Source of the DNA: Massospora cicadina
Taxonomy: Eukaryota > Entomophthoromycota > Entomophthoromycetes > Entomophthorales > Entomophthoraceae
Length of the DNA: 64,000 nt
NCBI GenBank assembly: GCA_022478985.1
Contig: JAKSZP010009248.1
Span: forward strand, 1-64,000
Direction of reading: 5' to 3'
Of the stretch, positions 47,601 through 58,174 are shown piece by piece (within the stretch, counting starts at the first letter, position 1; every line of letters begins with the position of its first letter). Made by a program: the position numbers and the translations under genes. Under the pieces are notes generated by a model. The model was given only the letters and a program-made list of their open reading frames with translations. It made no database searches and was not told the DNA's origin.

Positions 47601-49122
47601 CTTCCCTAAAGGGGAATAAAGTGTAGCATACAAAAAAAAGTTGACAGAGCAGTCCTTATTATTACAGATACAACCAAAACTTCCCCAGAAAATATTCATT
47701 AGGCATAAGCATACCACCAGGATAAGTTTTTGTATCCTAAAATGGGAAGGGATGATTGGCCACTATTACTACTGAGGCCACATATTTATACCATATCTTC
47801 AGCAGTTGCATAAACATTTTTATATTGTAAAAGTAACTCCTTATCCACCGCCTGTGTTCTGCGGATCATAGTAGGAGTCAAGCGCAGGTTATCTGGGGTG
47901 ATCTGGTACAAAGAAATTGTCTCCAAGCTAGACCCATGAGGCAGAAAATAGGCCATTAAAATTCATATAATTTGCATTACTAAACAAGTTTTCTGTGGTT
48001 AATGATCCCATAATTGATAGGGTAAGCACCTACATGTTGATATCCAACACCATCACCATAAAGTCACCCATCAATGGTTCAGATCATTTTCCAGGAATGA
48101 ACAGTGGAAGGGAAAACATACCAAATGGATTTTTACATATAAATTTGGGGCTAGAACTTCCACTCATTGAATTCTGCCAAAAGGAGGGAGGATTGGTGGA
48201 AAGCCCTGCCCCAGTCAGAGAAAAATCCATAGGTTTGGATACCATATCTATAGGGACTGCTGTGAAGGCATCATTGCAGCAGAATCTGATGAGACATTTA
48301 ATAAAGGTCTGGGTTAGACCCCCAATTGCCTTCAAGTTTCCTCAAAACAAAGGAATGGAAGGATGGGACTCCTCCCTTTTCAGAGGCGCGTGTGAGTTTT
48401 TAAGCCCCCGTTTATAGGGCCCACCAGGTGAAATAATGATGGCCCAATTACATGGCCCCTTCCAGGTTGGGTGGGGAAATTACCCCAAAAGACTTCAACC
48501 AGATGATCAAAGCTAGCAAGGGAAGAATCGCCGCACATGAGCACCCCTTGCAGGAGCATCTAATGTGGCATGGAAAAATGACATTTCAACTATAATGACA
48601 GAGATAAGCCTGAGACCCAGATTGATTCATAAAAATAAGGGCACACAAAATGCCCAACCCACAGTGCACAAATGGCTCTTGAGAAAGTTTGAAAGCGGTG
48701 TAACAAGGTTGCCCTGCTCCCAAGGGTTGCTTCAAACCCACTATAGCCTCTGACACCCACAACACAGTTTCATAAATGTAAAGCACCCAGTCAGGTGCCC
48801 AGGGTAGAATCTGATGCAGCCACTCAACTACTGGAGGAGGTGAGCCAGAGCTGATCCTATCAAAGTTAGAAGAGGTGCGGAAAACTTGTAAGCCTGACAA
48901 ACTGGGCCTCAAATGGTCCATAACCACCATGTACTCGCTGAAAGGGGGAGTCATACTGCAAGCAGAAAAATAAAAAAATGTCAAGCTGGTACATAACCAA
49001 CAATAATGTAACGCTGTGGACAATAGCATCTCAACCATGTTGCACATCCAAAGCACCTGATTACCACTAAGAGAAACTTCCATGCAGAATAAGCCTTCAT
49101 GATAAATAAATGGGTTGGTCAA
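47601..49122 (-). pseudogene. Element G gag region (broken)
   Basis: It lies between the 5' LTR and the protease, where Gag is expected. A 178-codon open frame at 48586-49122 and another at 48084-48335 are on the right strand, but neither shows a capsid motif or CCHC knuckle that I can name. The call is by position. The plus-strand frame 47995-48417 is probably antisense. Confidence 0.5.
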
Positions 49123-49126
49123 TTAA

Positions 49127-49830
49127 TGTTAAGAGCATGTCTGTAATACCCCTTTCCAGCTGAGGTGGGAGAGTGTCAACCACTACCAGAGACCACTCCA
49201 GGGAACACTTTGCTGAAAAGGGGGTAAAAAAGCACCACAAAGGAGGGTGGTGCACAAAGTTCAAAGTGAGGATGGCATACCTTTGGTTATTTTGGACCTG
49301 ATGGAGTCACCAAACAAAACTAAACAAGTGCACATAGATAAAATAAATGAACAGGGTTTTTAATAATTGGGTCAGCCAAAAAAGCTGGATGGTTGTGAAA
49401 CAACCATTATAAGGGGTCTGGGGATCATTTTCTTGGTGATGCACTGCACCCAATCCAACCAGTTGCTGTAAACTGGCATCCTTTGCAATACAGTAGCTCA
49501 AGTATGCACAAACTCAGATGATTGGTTGCAAATGAATTTTGCCAGATTTGGAAATATGGTAAACCAAATGTTTTAAAGCCCCATCACCCACTAAACTTAA
49601 TGACCTGTTCTTATAAAAAATGTAACTTGTGCACAGCAAGGCCAAGGCTGCAAACCCCTGTATCCATCATGTGCACCCCCTGGACCAACCTGGGCATATT
49701 TTGCCCTCACCCAGCGTTGGTCCAGGGTGTGCTAAGGTTAGGCAGGCTCATCAACTTGCTCCACATGGCCCCCACATGCTCTGCTCCATTTTTGCAATTG
49801 GTATCAACTATATGCCATTTAGCCATGGCA
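49127..49830 (-). repeat. 5' LTR of element G
   Basis: 704 bp, plus-strand ends TGTTAAGAGCATGTCTGTAA and AGCCATGGCA. It is collinear with 31169-32460 minus its insertion and with 4791-5639. The bases that follow on the minus strand (TTAATTGACCAACC) do not form the shared TGG primer site of the other elements. Confidence 0.85.
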
Positions 49831-50195
49831 TTATGGTTGTCACCCTATAGATTATATACCCTCAGCTGCTCCCAGATGGGTGATTTAAAATCCATCATTT
49901 GCCATATCTACCGGGTATAAGGGTCAAGGCCAAGGGTAAATTTCCATGGGTTGGTAAGGAGCTAAAGGTAGATTTCTATCGTTACCACTGCTTTGCTGTA
50001 AAGAAAGATCCCCAATTATTATGATAGGTTGTTGGTATGGCAACTTGAACCTCCTGAATTCTGGGGGTGGGTGGGCCTGTGGGGATCTTTGGTTATACTG
50101 GGTGATTTGGTTTATAAATATGGGGTAAGAGGTTTACTTAGATTTGGAGGGGATAAACTTATAGACCTTTTTTAAGGCTATAAACTGGGTTTGAG
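49831..50195. other. Spacer between element G and the CpG-rich island
   Basis: No gene or repeat recognised. CpG is still rare here. Confidence 0.5.
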
Positions 50196-50279
50196 ACTCG
50201 AAAGCCAGTTCTCCTATTCGCTTATCAAGGTAATCCAACTCGAAAGCCAGTTCTCCTACTCGCTTATCAAGGTAATCCA
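50196..50279. repeat. 42-bp tandem duplication at the island edge
   Basis: ACTCGAAAGCCAGTTCTCCT begins at 50196 and again at 50238. The two 42-bp copies differ at one base (TATTCG / TACTCG), and a few bases of a third follow (ATCGAAAC). Confidence 0.92.
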
Positions 50280-52273
50280 AATCGAAACTTGGTTGGAAAG
50301 TGCGGTGGGAGGAAATCTGATAAAGGCAGATTTGGATCGGACGGGTGGATGAGCTTCACTCCGAATATCTTAACGCTACCTGACACGGGATCGGGTATCG
50401 ATATCGACCCACCCGTTTCATAACGTCAAACGAATATGGTGGTTAGTTAAACTTAACCGGGGGACGTAAGCGTACCCACGCTACCCCTACCCTCCACAGT
50501 TGTAAAACCTCAGGCCGATTAAACTTTTAAACCGGGGACGGGTTAGTTTAGCTGGGCTCCGAGGGTATATGGCACATCGGTTAAAGCGATCGGTGAGGGC
50601 GGATGCCAAGTACGTAAGCGAAGTAAGTTATATTACCTCAATGCTTTAAAGTCGGAGGGTTTATCGAAACTAGGTGGGGTATGGCTTAGCTTTTACCTTA
50701 AAGATTGGGGTCGGCTCTGGGGTTTCCATAGGTTTAATGGGGTTGGTTGGGGTTAAAATTTGAATGGTTTCATTTTAGTTTGCGTTTTGATGTTTGGTGT
50801 AGGGGTTTGACGTGTTTGGCGGATGCTTTATAAACCTTCTTACCGTTTGAGACGGGGTCCGTGAAGCTTTAACGTTTAGGGAGTTATAAATTATCTTCGG
50901 GTTGGGTTAAGAGCTTAACGTTTAACTTCAGCTTAGCTGCCGAACTTTGATCCGTGGGTTTGACTTTTGAAGCCAAACTAACCAAGGAGCTCGGGTTAGG
51001 TAGGGGGTGGGATCAATCTTACCTCGGCGCCCAAGGCGCATTAGTCTCACCGCGCATCATAAACGGTGGTGCGTTTGATCTTTACTCGCACTTTACGCCT
51101 CTTTGCACGTTATTTTTAAGGGTTTGAGTGGGGATGGTGACCATTCGGTTGTAAAGGGGACATTTTAGAGCGGCCATGTTACTCGGCCTTGGCTCAAGTC
51201 ATCGTTTGGGGATTTAGACGAAGGCGGCTCAACCTCGTTTAAATCGGCTGCTGGTGAATTTATACCTTCCGCGCTCGGATTAGGGGCCGATCGGGTCACT
51301 GAGCGTTAGGTCAGTTTAGGGGTGTAGTTTAGGCACGAAAGGCGGTTTGCACCCTAAACAAACTTGGTTGAGGGTTACCATCTTGATAACGTGGGCTGAC
51401 AAGCTCTGGTTTGAGGCTTTAATTTACTCCGGTGGTAGCGGCCTTTAAGGGTTAGGTTTATAATAAAAATAGTTGGGGGTTTGACGGGCTTTGGTCTCAG
51501 TACCCTAGTGAGCGTTTACCCCTAGTTTTGGGGTTGATAGTTTGGATTATACCGCTGGTAACTTGCATTGTACCTTATATTCTTGATGAGGTCCTTCTTT
51601 CCAACCGATGGTATATCATTCAACGGGATGGGATTTCTGTTGAGAGGCATGAGGCTGAGTGGCATAAGCCATTGATAATAAGCTAAACGGTAGGTGGAAG
51701 CTTATTTTTCCTCCTTTTTTAACATATCTACTTCTTTAAAAGCAATCAAAGGACCTAGTTTAATGTGAGGATTTATAAGAACGTCTGTTTAGGTTATGAT
51801 ATGGCTTTATATTGGTTAAGGGTGGGGCGTAAACTGAAATTGCGATCTCTTTTTCCACCACTCTAGCTTTTGCATTTGGCTTTGAGAGGGGTTATTGGCT
51901 TCCAACGACACATAGCTTACGTGATCCATCCTCACTAAGCTGAATATTGTTGTATAATCTGGATGGCACAAAAGTAACCTTGGTATCTAAGCCGTAGTGG
52001 AGGATGGTATGCAACCTAACTTTGCATATTGTTTGTGATGCTGCGCTTGGTTTTCGTTGATGCGTTTGAGGTTGAAGGTGAAGTGAATCTTTACAAGGTT
52101 GGGGGGCGTAAGTGGCTTAGTTGGGCTATTAAGCCTTTGGATTTTAATCCAGGAAACAATGGCCACATTTGATAAGTTGAAGAGGTTTTGAGCTAAGAGC
52201 TTGCCATGTGGATGCTAAGCAATTCGTTTACCCACCAACTCCGACCCCGTTTTAAACGTTTGGTCTATTCTAG
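50280..52273. other. CpG-rich stretch without recognised coding sequence, upstream of QNG1
   Basis: CG dinucleotides are many times more frequent than in the flanking repeats (for example 50331-50430, 51170-51310). There is no open frame over about 60 codons on either strand until 52332. Short motifs recur: TTAACCGGGG / TTAAACCGGGGACG near 50453 and 50525, and TTAACGTTTA near 50867 and 50928. It probably contains the promoter, 5' UTR and first exon of the downstream gene, and perhaps a non-coding RNA or decayed gene. The acceptor TAG at 52271-52273 closes an intron that lies in it. Confidence 0.55.
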
Positions 52274-54373
52274 AACAGCCAAGATGTCAGCATCAGTAGG
52301 GAGGGGGTGAAGTCCGCCGCCCGAGCCATCTATGACGCGAGGACCACCGGCCCCCCGTTCAACTTTGAGGATTGGCAAGCTCACCCGCTCAACCCGTCAC
52401 CGGAGGCCGATCCCGAGTATGCGCTCAATTGGTAAGCTTAAAGGCGTTAACTTGGGTTTTAGTTGGTTTAAACGGTATAAACTGTTGGTGGGCGGGAGGG
52501 TATCTATAGCTTTAGGTCTTGGGAGGGGCGGCGAAGCGTAACGAAGCTTAGCGCTTAGTTCACGTTTCATACTTATTTTATGTACGTTTTAAAGTTGCCA
52601 GCTCCAATGGAAGCTTACCTTAAGTTATCAGTATACATCCCCCTGGTAAAATGCAATGGCTGTTAAGTTAGCTTAGGCAACTTGTTGAGGGTGATAAATT
52701 GGTTGCCTCACCTTTGATTTAGGATCCTGTTGGTCGACGCCCTCAACTTTTCTTTCTGGTCGGACCTTGAGGTTGGGCCAGGCTTGAGTTCCGGTGAGGA
52801 TCTGCGTGCCAACAAGTTTGGGGTGGATTATAAAGGGGTCCTATATCAAGGCTACTGGGCCCTTCCCGCTTTGATCAATCGCGGTAAGCCACACCGTTAG
52901 CCTTTGCTGTACGTGACAATGTTTAAACTCAGGTGCAACCTGATGTTGGATACATCCCTTAGGGTGAAAGGAGTTACTTGGATAGGGTAACCTACCGTAA
53001 CCCATGTGTAGGAGATCGTGTCTCATGTGGCTATTAGCATGTTTGGCTGGCTTCTAGGCTCCAAACTTGATTTTTGGCCGTTTTTTGACCACCAAACCTC
53101 ATTGGCTTTGCTCTGTAAACCATAACTTCTCTAATTTTAGTTGGTGTAACTGACACTTACCTCTAAGTGTGAGATTATGGTTATGCAACTGATTTGCTAG
53201 AGTTATTGTAATTAATTTGTAAATTTGGATGTTTAAGCCAATATTTAGTTGGTGACCCATGGTCATGATTCTTCTTTATAACGAAGTATCACTTTGACGG
53301 GCCATCTGCTTTTATTATGATTGTAATACAAGCCAGTAAATGATCTGTGGCCAACCACATCACCTTAAATCATGTGGGCTCTCGGGGGTGGCTTGAATGT
53401 AGATCACCTGACCAATCTGTTGGGAAGTCTGTTTCAAAGTTGGGTGAAGGCAAAGGGGTTTAGTTTTGTTTATATGGGAATAGCATGGCATGTTAATCAG
53501 CTGTAGCCTGTTTGATTCCCAAACACTAACTCACCCCTCTAGCTTTGGATGCCAAGGTTCCACTTTTGGACTTCAACCAAGTTGCCAAGATGGGCGACTC
53601 GGAGCTGCTGGCGGTTTTCTTCTCCGAGCACTCCCACATTGAAAGTTACCCCCCGCTGGTGGAACTGCGAATCAAGGTTGTCCGGGAGACCGCCCAGATC
53701 TTGGTGGAGAAGTTTGGAGGGAGCGCCAAGCATCTCATCCTCCAGGCGAACCGTAGCGCATCCAATCTGGTTGCACTACTCGCCCTAAACTTCCCATCCT
53801 TCAATGACGTAAGTACCCACCTTGGGCGGGAGGTGGCGTTCTATAAGCGGGCGCAGATCCTGGTGGCGGATATCTGGGCCTGCTTTAAGGGCCAAGGGTT
53901 GGGCCACTTTCACGATATCGACAATATCACCATGTTTGCCGATTACAGGTGGGTCACGCCTTGAGGTTTAACTTGGGGTATATAAATTGTCTAACTTGAT
54001 CTATAAAACCTCACCACTACTAATTCACTTGTCTAGAGTCCCCCAGACCTTGGTTTACCTTGGGGTTTTGAAGTACAGCGACACCCTGCTCGAAAAGCTA
54101 AACTCCGATACCCCCCACCTGGAGAATGGGCACCGGATGGAGGTTGAAATCCGAGGCAATGCCATCTGGGGCGTCGAGCTGATCTGCCAAGAGCTGAAGA
54201 GCATTCAAAGCTCCGACGTTTCCAATAGAGGTGCTCAAGTGCAGGCCGCCCCTCACCCCCGGTTGGAGTGGAACGCTATCCTCATCGACTTTTACCTGTG
54301 GGAGTTTGCCAAGTTCCACGCGGTTACCTTAAGCCCTATCCCTATCCATCGCACCCGGTGTTGTTTCTATTGA
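52274..54373 (+). CDS. QNG1: Queuosine salvage protein (queuosine 5'-phosphate N-glycosylase, DUF2419), 5' end missing
   Basis: Exons 52274-52431, 52723-52883, 53543-53948 and 54037-54373 join in frame through GT-AG introns of 291, 659 and 88 bp and end at TGA 54371-54373, giving 353 residues, near the usual family length. The start codon must lie in an unseen short upstream exon. Family blocks in order: DVSISREGVKSAA, LVDALNFSFWSD, HLILQANRSASNLVALL, VAFYKRAQILVADIW, DIDNITMFADYRVPQTLVYL, LEWNAILIDFYLW, IPIHRTRCCFY. The family enzyme releases queuine from queuosine 5'-phosphate so that it can be put back into tRNA wobble position 34 by tRNA-guanine transglycosylase. No stop or frameshift is seen. 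It is the only convincing host gene here. Overlapping frames on both strands are shadows. Confidence 0.93.
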
Positions 54374-55349
54374 TTAGTAAACCAACCTACAAACTGGGGC
54401 TGGCCAAAATTCGGTAGAAGGCTGCTAACCTTACAGTTTCGAGTGGGTTAAATTTGAGAATCGTAATCGATCTAAAGTTATAGAAGAGTCACACTACGAC
54501 GATGGGATGGGAACATGACTACAAAGTTGCCACCACCTATTTAGCGTGATCGGATATGGAAAGTTGATGCGAGCGTGAGTGCTAAAGGGTATCCTATAAA
54601 TGCCCAGAATAGGGGGTATGGCTTGGCCTAAGGGTACAGTAACCTCTATCGTGCTTATTATACATCATAAAGGCCAAACCCAACAAAAATCAAAAACTAT
54701 TCAACCTTCAAGCTATTGTGCAGGGAGGTGAAGGGGTACCGATACAGGTTGATTTTTGATATGAAGCAAGCTAATCTTATAATATACTGTTTTAAAATCA
54801 CTTCGCCTTCCACTTTGCACCCGGGTTGGTAGCTTATCTGGTTTACCGCCTAACCAAAATCTTGCCACTCCAGTTTATAGAGCCATCCTAGGCGTTGTGG
54901 TAGACTTGCAGCCAATTTTAGGTTGGTGCCCTTACCCAGCTTTATTATAATTAGCTCTACCTATTTAGGTGCAGTAGTATGGCTTGGCAGTATATCCTTG
55001 ATACAGCTAACCAAGTCACAAGTTTTAATAGGCATTCAAAATGACCCCTTTTTTAGATGTGTTTGATATATAATGTACATAACCCTTTACCTCCAAATTT
55101 TATTCTTAAGCGTGGAGTACTTTGGTACTACTCCATATTAGATTCTGGTGGTTGACTCAAAAATAAACCCTTCAACAACCAACAAATTGGGCCAATTATC
55201 CTCCTAATGCTTGAGCTAATACTCTAATTAAAGCCTATTGCAATAACATGGCTCAGGCAGATTATTTTAACGTGGATTTAATTATATTATCAAAAGCTTG
55301 GGCTGAATACACTTGCACATTTAGGCCAATCTTCTCTGCAACTACCTGG
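54374..55349. other. 3' flank of QNG1, no gene recognised
   Basis: CpG stays frequent to about 54560 and then drops, marking the right edge of the island. No canonical AATAAA was seen directly after the stop. The right part starts the tandem block described at 55250-55345. Confidence 0.5.
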
Positions 55350-56600
55350 CTTGGTATAAAAATTTACTTAGGATTGATTATCAGCTGTCAACCCAGTAAC
55401 CTTTATACTGCACAGGTTCAATTTCCTCACACACTTTGTTGCATTGTATAGAATGTATTAATCGATAATAGTATGGAGACTATTATCCATAGTTGAGATT
55501 GAACTATTATTTGGCCCAACGCTCAGCCAGTATTTCTGATTAAATACTCTTGAAGTCATACTTGTAGGGATTCATTCCCTATACTCTTGTCCACCCAATC
55601 TTCATTAAGATACCCTGGTGATAGTCTCTCTTGGCCCAACACACAGTTGGCAGCTATCCCTGATTGTAGTTCCTTTGTCTCTAATCCCCACTCAGATCTT
55701 TACTCTTCTCTCTAAGAGTCTTCCAATTATTGCCTTCTGCAATAATATCCTTGAGATAGAATGACACAATAGAAGCTGGTAGTCTGACTATACACTGAAT
55801 TGATATAACTGTAAATTATAATTACTTTCATAGATAATATTTTTTTATTATAGTAAATCCTAGGGAATTATATAGTAGAGGATTCAGCTGTCTAACCCTC
55901 AGTTGACACCTCATTGATAAAACAGCAGCCATTGCCATTGAATCACCCTTCCTCATCTCAGCAGCGATGGTCTTCCCCATCCTGGCTAGGATTCTGTCAT
56001 TGGATATCCTTGAGACCTCAAATGGAAAGAGTCAGAAAATGTGTCCCTAACGTTTTCTTCTCGATCCAAGCAAACCAACCATAATTGGCTAGGGACCCGC
56101 TTAGGTAATGGGACTTATTACCTATTATGGAAGGTCACTCACCAACCAATTGATTCACTAGTTTCAGGCAGTATCACTTGCCTCACAACTCACTATTCAT
56201 TCCCAATCAGTCAGTGATGAAGCCTGACCAATCCCAATCAGTACACCTGATAGTTAATCACTATCAGATGCCCCTATTTTGTTGGCAACTCCACCCAATG
56301 AGATCTTAGGTATTCATCCGGATTGATCCCCAATGGATACAACCAGGTGATTATCCCAAAATCCCCCAAACATAGTTCCTCTGAAACTCAGGCCAACCAA
56401 TTTCTGATTCACTTTGCCTTAGGGAATTTTCCCCTAGCAATACCAGGTAATCTAGAAAGCTGGGAATATGGGCAAAAATCCCAACACTTGGGCTGATTAA
56501 CTCATCAACAATTCAATCTGACTATTCTATCAGAAGCTCAGGCTGAATACACTTGCACAGTTAGGCCAATTATCTCTGCACCAAAACTTGGCAACTAGTC
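55250..56600. repeat. ~103-bp tandem duplication split by a solo LTR
   Basis: GGCTGAATACACTTGCACA begins at 55301 and at 56541. Subtracting the LTR and one target copy gives a spacing of 103 bp. Both copies continue with TTAGGCCAAT and CTCTGCA. The duplication existed before the LTR arrived. Confidence 0.7.
55355..56486 (-). repeat. Solo LTR of the A/F family
   Basis: 1132 bp. On the minus strand it starts TGTTGGGATTTTTGCCC (56486). At the other end the plus strand reads TATAAAAATTT where TGTTAAAA is expected, so the terminal G is mutated. Perfect target duplication CTTGG at 55350-55354 and 56487-56491. Confidence 0.88.
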
Positions 56601-57546
56601 CCAACTAATCAGGACCAATATCAAATATTCAACATGAGAGATCACTTGGAATTGACCTGAAGAAAATGTCTGCAAATTCCATAAACAAATAGATAAAAAA
56701 CATAATCCTTTTTCCACCCTAGGGTAAGTTTTGTATGCTGTATGCATAATTGGCATGATGGCACTTGCACATGGACCACCCAAATGGGAGTATCTAGTGC
56801 TATTGAGAGGCCTGCTGATGTCCTGATTAAAGGTACATCACTTATTTAAATCAATGCTGAAATCTCCCAGAATTCAGATTTTGTCAGCAGTATGACAAAA
56901 CTCATTTTATGATGATCATAAGCCAATTCTGCATTCTCATTGTTGCAATTTTGTCCCTGAAATCCTCTTGAATATGAGAGTATTTTGCCACCAATAAACA
57001 TAGCAATAGGTCTCAGTCATATCAGTTCAAGGGCAGAACTGAGGTGGAATATAATCTGTTGAGATTGCGTGCTCAAATGTGGCCAAGAGATGCCCTAGAG
57101 GTATAAATACCGGCGCCTGGTCTAATGAAGAATCATCAAATAATATAGTTTAAAAATAATCTGTTTTATTTAATCTTTCTAGTTTTTATCTAAAGTATCT
57201 TTTATAGAGTGTCAGCAAGCTGGGATCTTGGGATCCACAACTTGTAACTTTGCCTGCCTCGGTTGAAGTTCCCAATTATGGAGGAAAAATTAAGCCCAAA
57301 ATTGGCCTGAAGAGTTGGGGCTATTTGAATATACCTTGTGAGTTTACAAACGGTCAAAATACTGTAAGCCACTGGCAAAATTGAGGATTATTTGGCCAAA
57401 ATTAAGCCTGATTAAGTGTGCAGGAATTAATTTATAAAGCAAGCAATCCTTGGAATTTAACACTCCAGCACTCAGGTTAAGATTAATGGGGTAGGTTTAG
57501 ATATCTGACCTTTCAGGGTTATGATGATATTGGGTTAGCTTGAGGT
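56492..57546. other. No gene recognised
   Basis: AT-rich, CpG-poor, only short open frames. Apart from the second copy of the 103-bp duplication (to about 56600) nothing repeats elsewhere in the window as far as I could see. Confidence 0.5.
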
Positions 57547-57551
57547 GCAAC

Positions 57552-58169
57552 TGTAACGGATCAGGTGGTACCTGATCTGTACATTGCTATGGATCAGTAA
57601 AATCTAGATCTGAATGGGAAATTTATAAGAGAAAACATGAATAAAAGAATTGGTGTGAGAGAAATTTGATGGACCAAAGCTGAATCATATATGAGTCAAT
57701 ATGATACCGGTCTTACAAGCATTTTGGATGATAATTCCATGGGAAATGGAATCATTACCCAAGATATGCTGGATGATTCAGGAGAGCTTGGCATAGTGGA
57801 AAGCCTATTTTACATTTGCAAATGCACTATATATTTGAGGATGTGCTGGCTTGGATAGCCAGTTGAGTCTTCTATGATAACCCTAAAAATCCAATAAAAA
57901 TTTGGTTGAAATCGAAAATAATATTTTATTTAAAATGGAATATCAGATCAAAGGCATGGGCTTCAATAGTGGGCATGGTGTGGCGTTGGCGTGTTACTCA
58001 GCATCCTCCTACAGCGTGTGGACAGGAATCTGAGGGCACGTGGCAATGGTGGAACTTGGCGGATGGGTTCAGGGATTGGCTCTGGTGGGCTGGTTCCTAG
58101 TAGAGTCAGTTATGTGGCTCTTACTTCCCAATTCCCTTTTGAGATATTGGCGCGAACCCATTCATTACA
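57552..58169 (+). repeat. Solo LTR of the Y family
   Basis: 618 bp, the reverse orientation of the two LTRs of element Y. Starts TGTAACGGATCAGGTGG and ends CATTCATTACA. Perfect target duplication GCAAC at 57547-57551 and 58170-58174. The terminal palindrome is at 57558-57578. It keeps more CpG than the Y copies (for example GGCGTTGGCGTG, ATTGGCGCGAACC), so it is probably younger or less exposed to deamination. Confidence 0.92.
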
Positions 58170-58174
58170 GCAAC

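Larger units (their letters stand above)
31169..49830 (-). mobile_element. Chromovirus-type Ty3/gypsy element G, split by element F and three other insertions
   Basis: Read right to left: 5' LTR 49830-49127, gag, protease (DTGAS at 47566-47580), RT (YMDD at 46615-46626), RNase H, integrase with its zinc-binding N-terminus, a chromodomain (about 32625-32730), and 3' LTR 32460-31169. The RNase H is cut by an insertion at 45163-46064 and again by element F. RH coding continues directly from 45049 to 34235 when F and one copy of its target duplication are left out. Without insertions G is about 6.36 kb, a normal length for a fungal chromovirus. Confidence 0.88.

Noticed and set aside
48586..49122. 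178-codon open frame taken as a host gene
   Set aside because: It lies between the G 5' LTR and protease on the element's strand, has no host-protein motif, and is better explained as the gag region.
1..49830. Repeat-induced point mutation of the ascomycete type
   Set aside because: The visible changes are mainly at CpG (for example in primer sites and target duplications); I saw no specific excess of CpA to TpA, though this needs counting.
53539..54319. Minus-strand and alternative plus-strand frames over QNG1
   Set aside because: Shadows of the conserved QNG1 exons.
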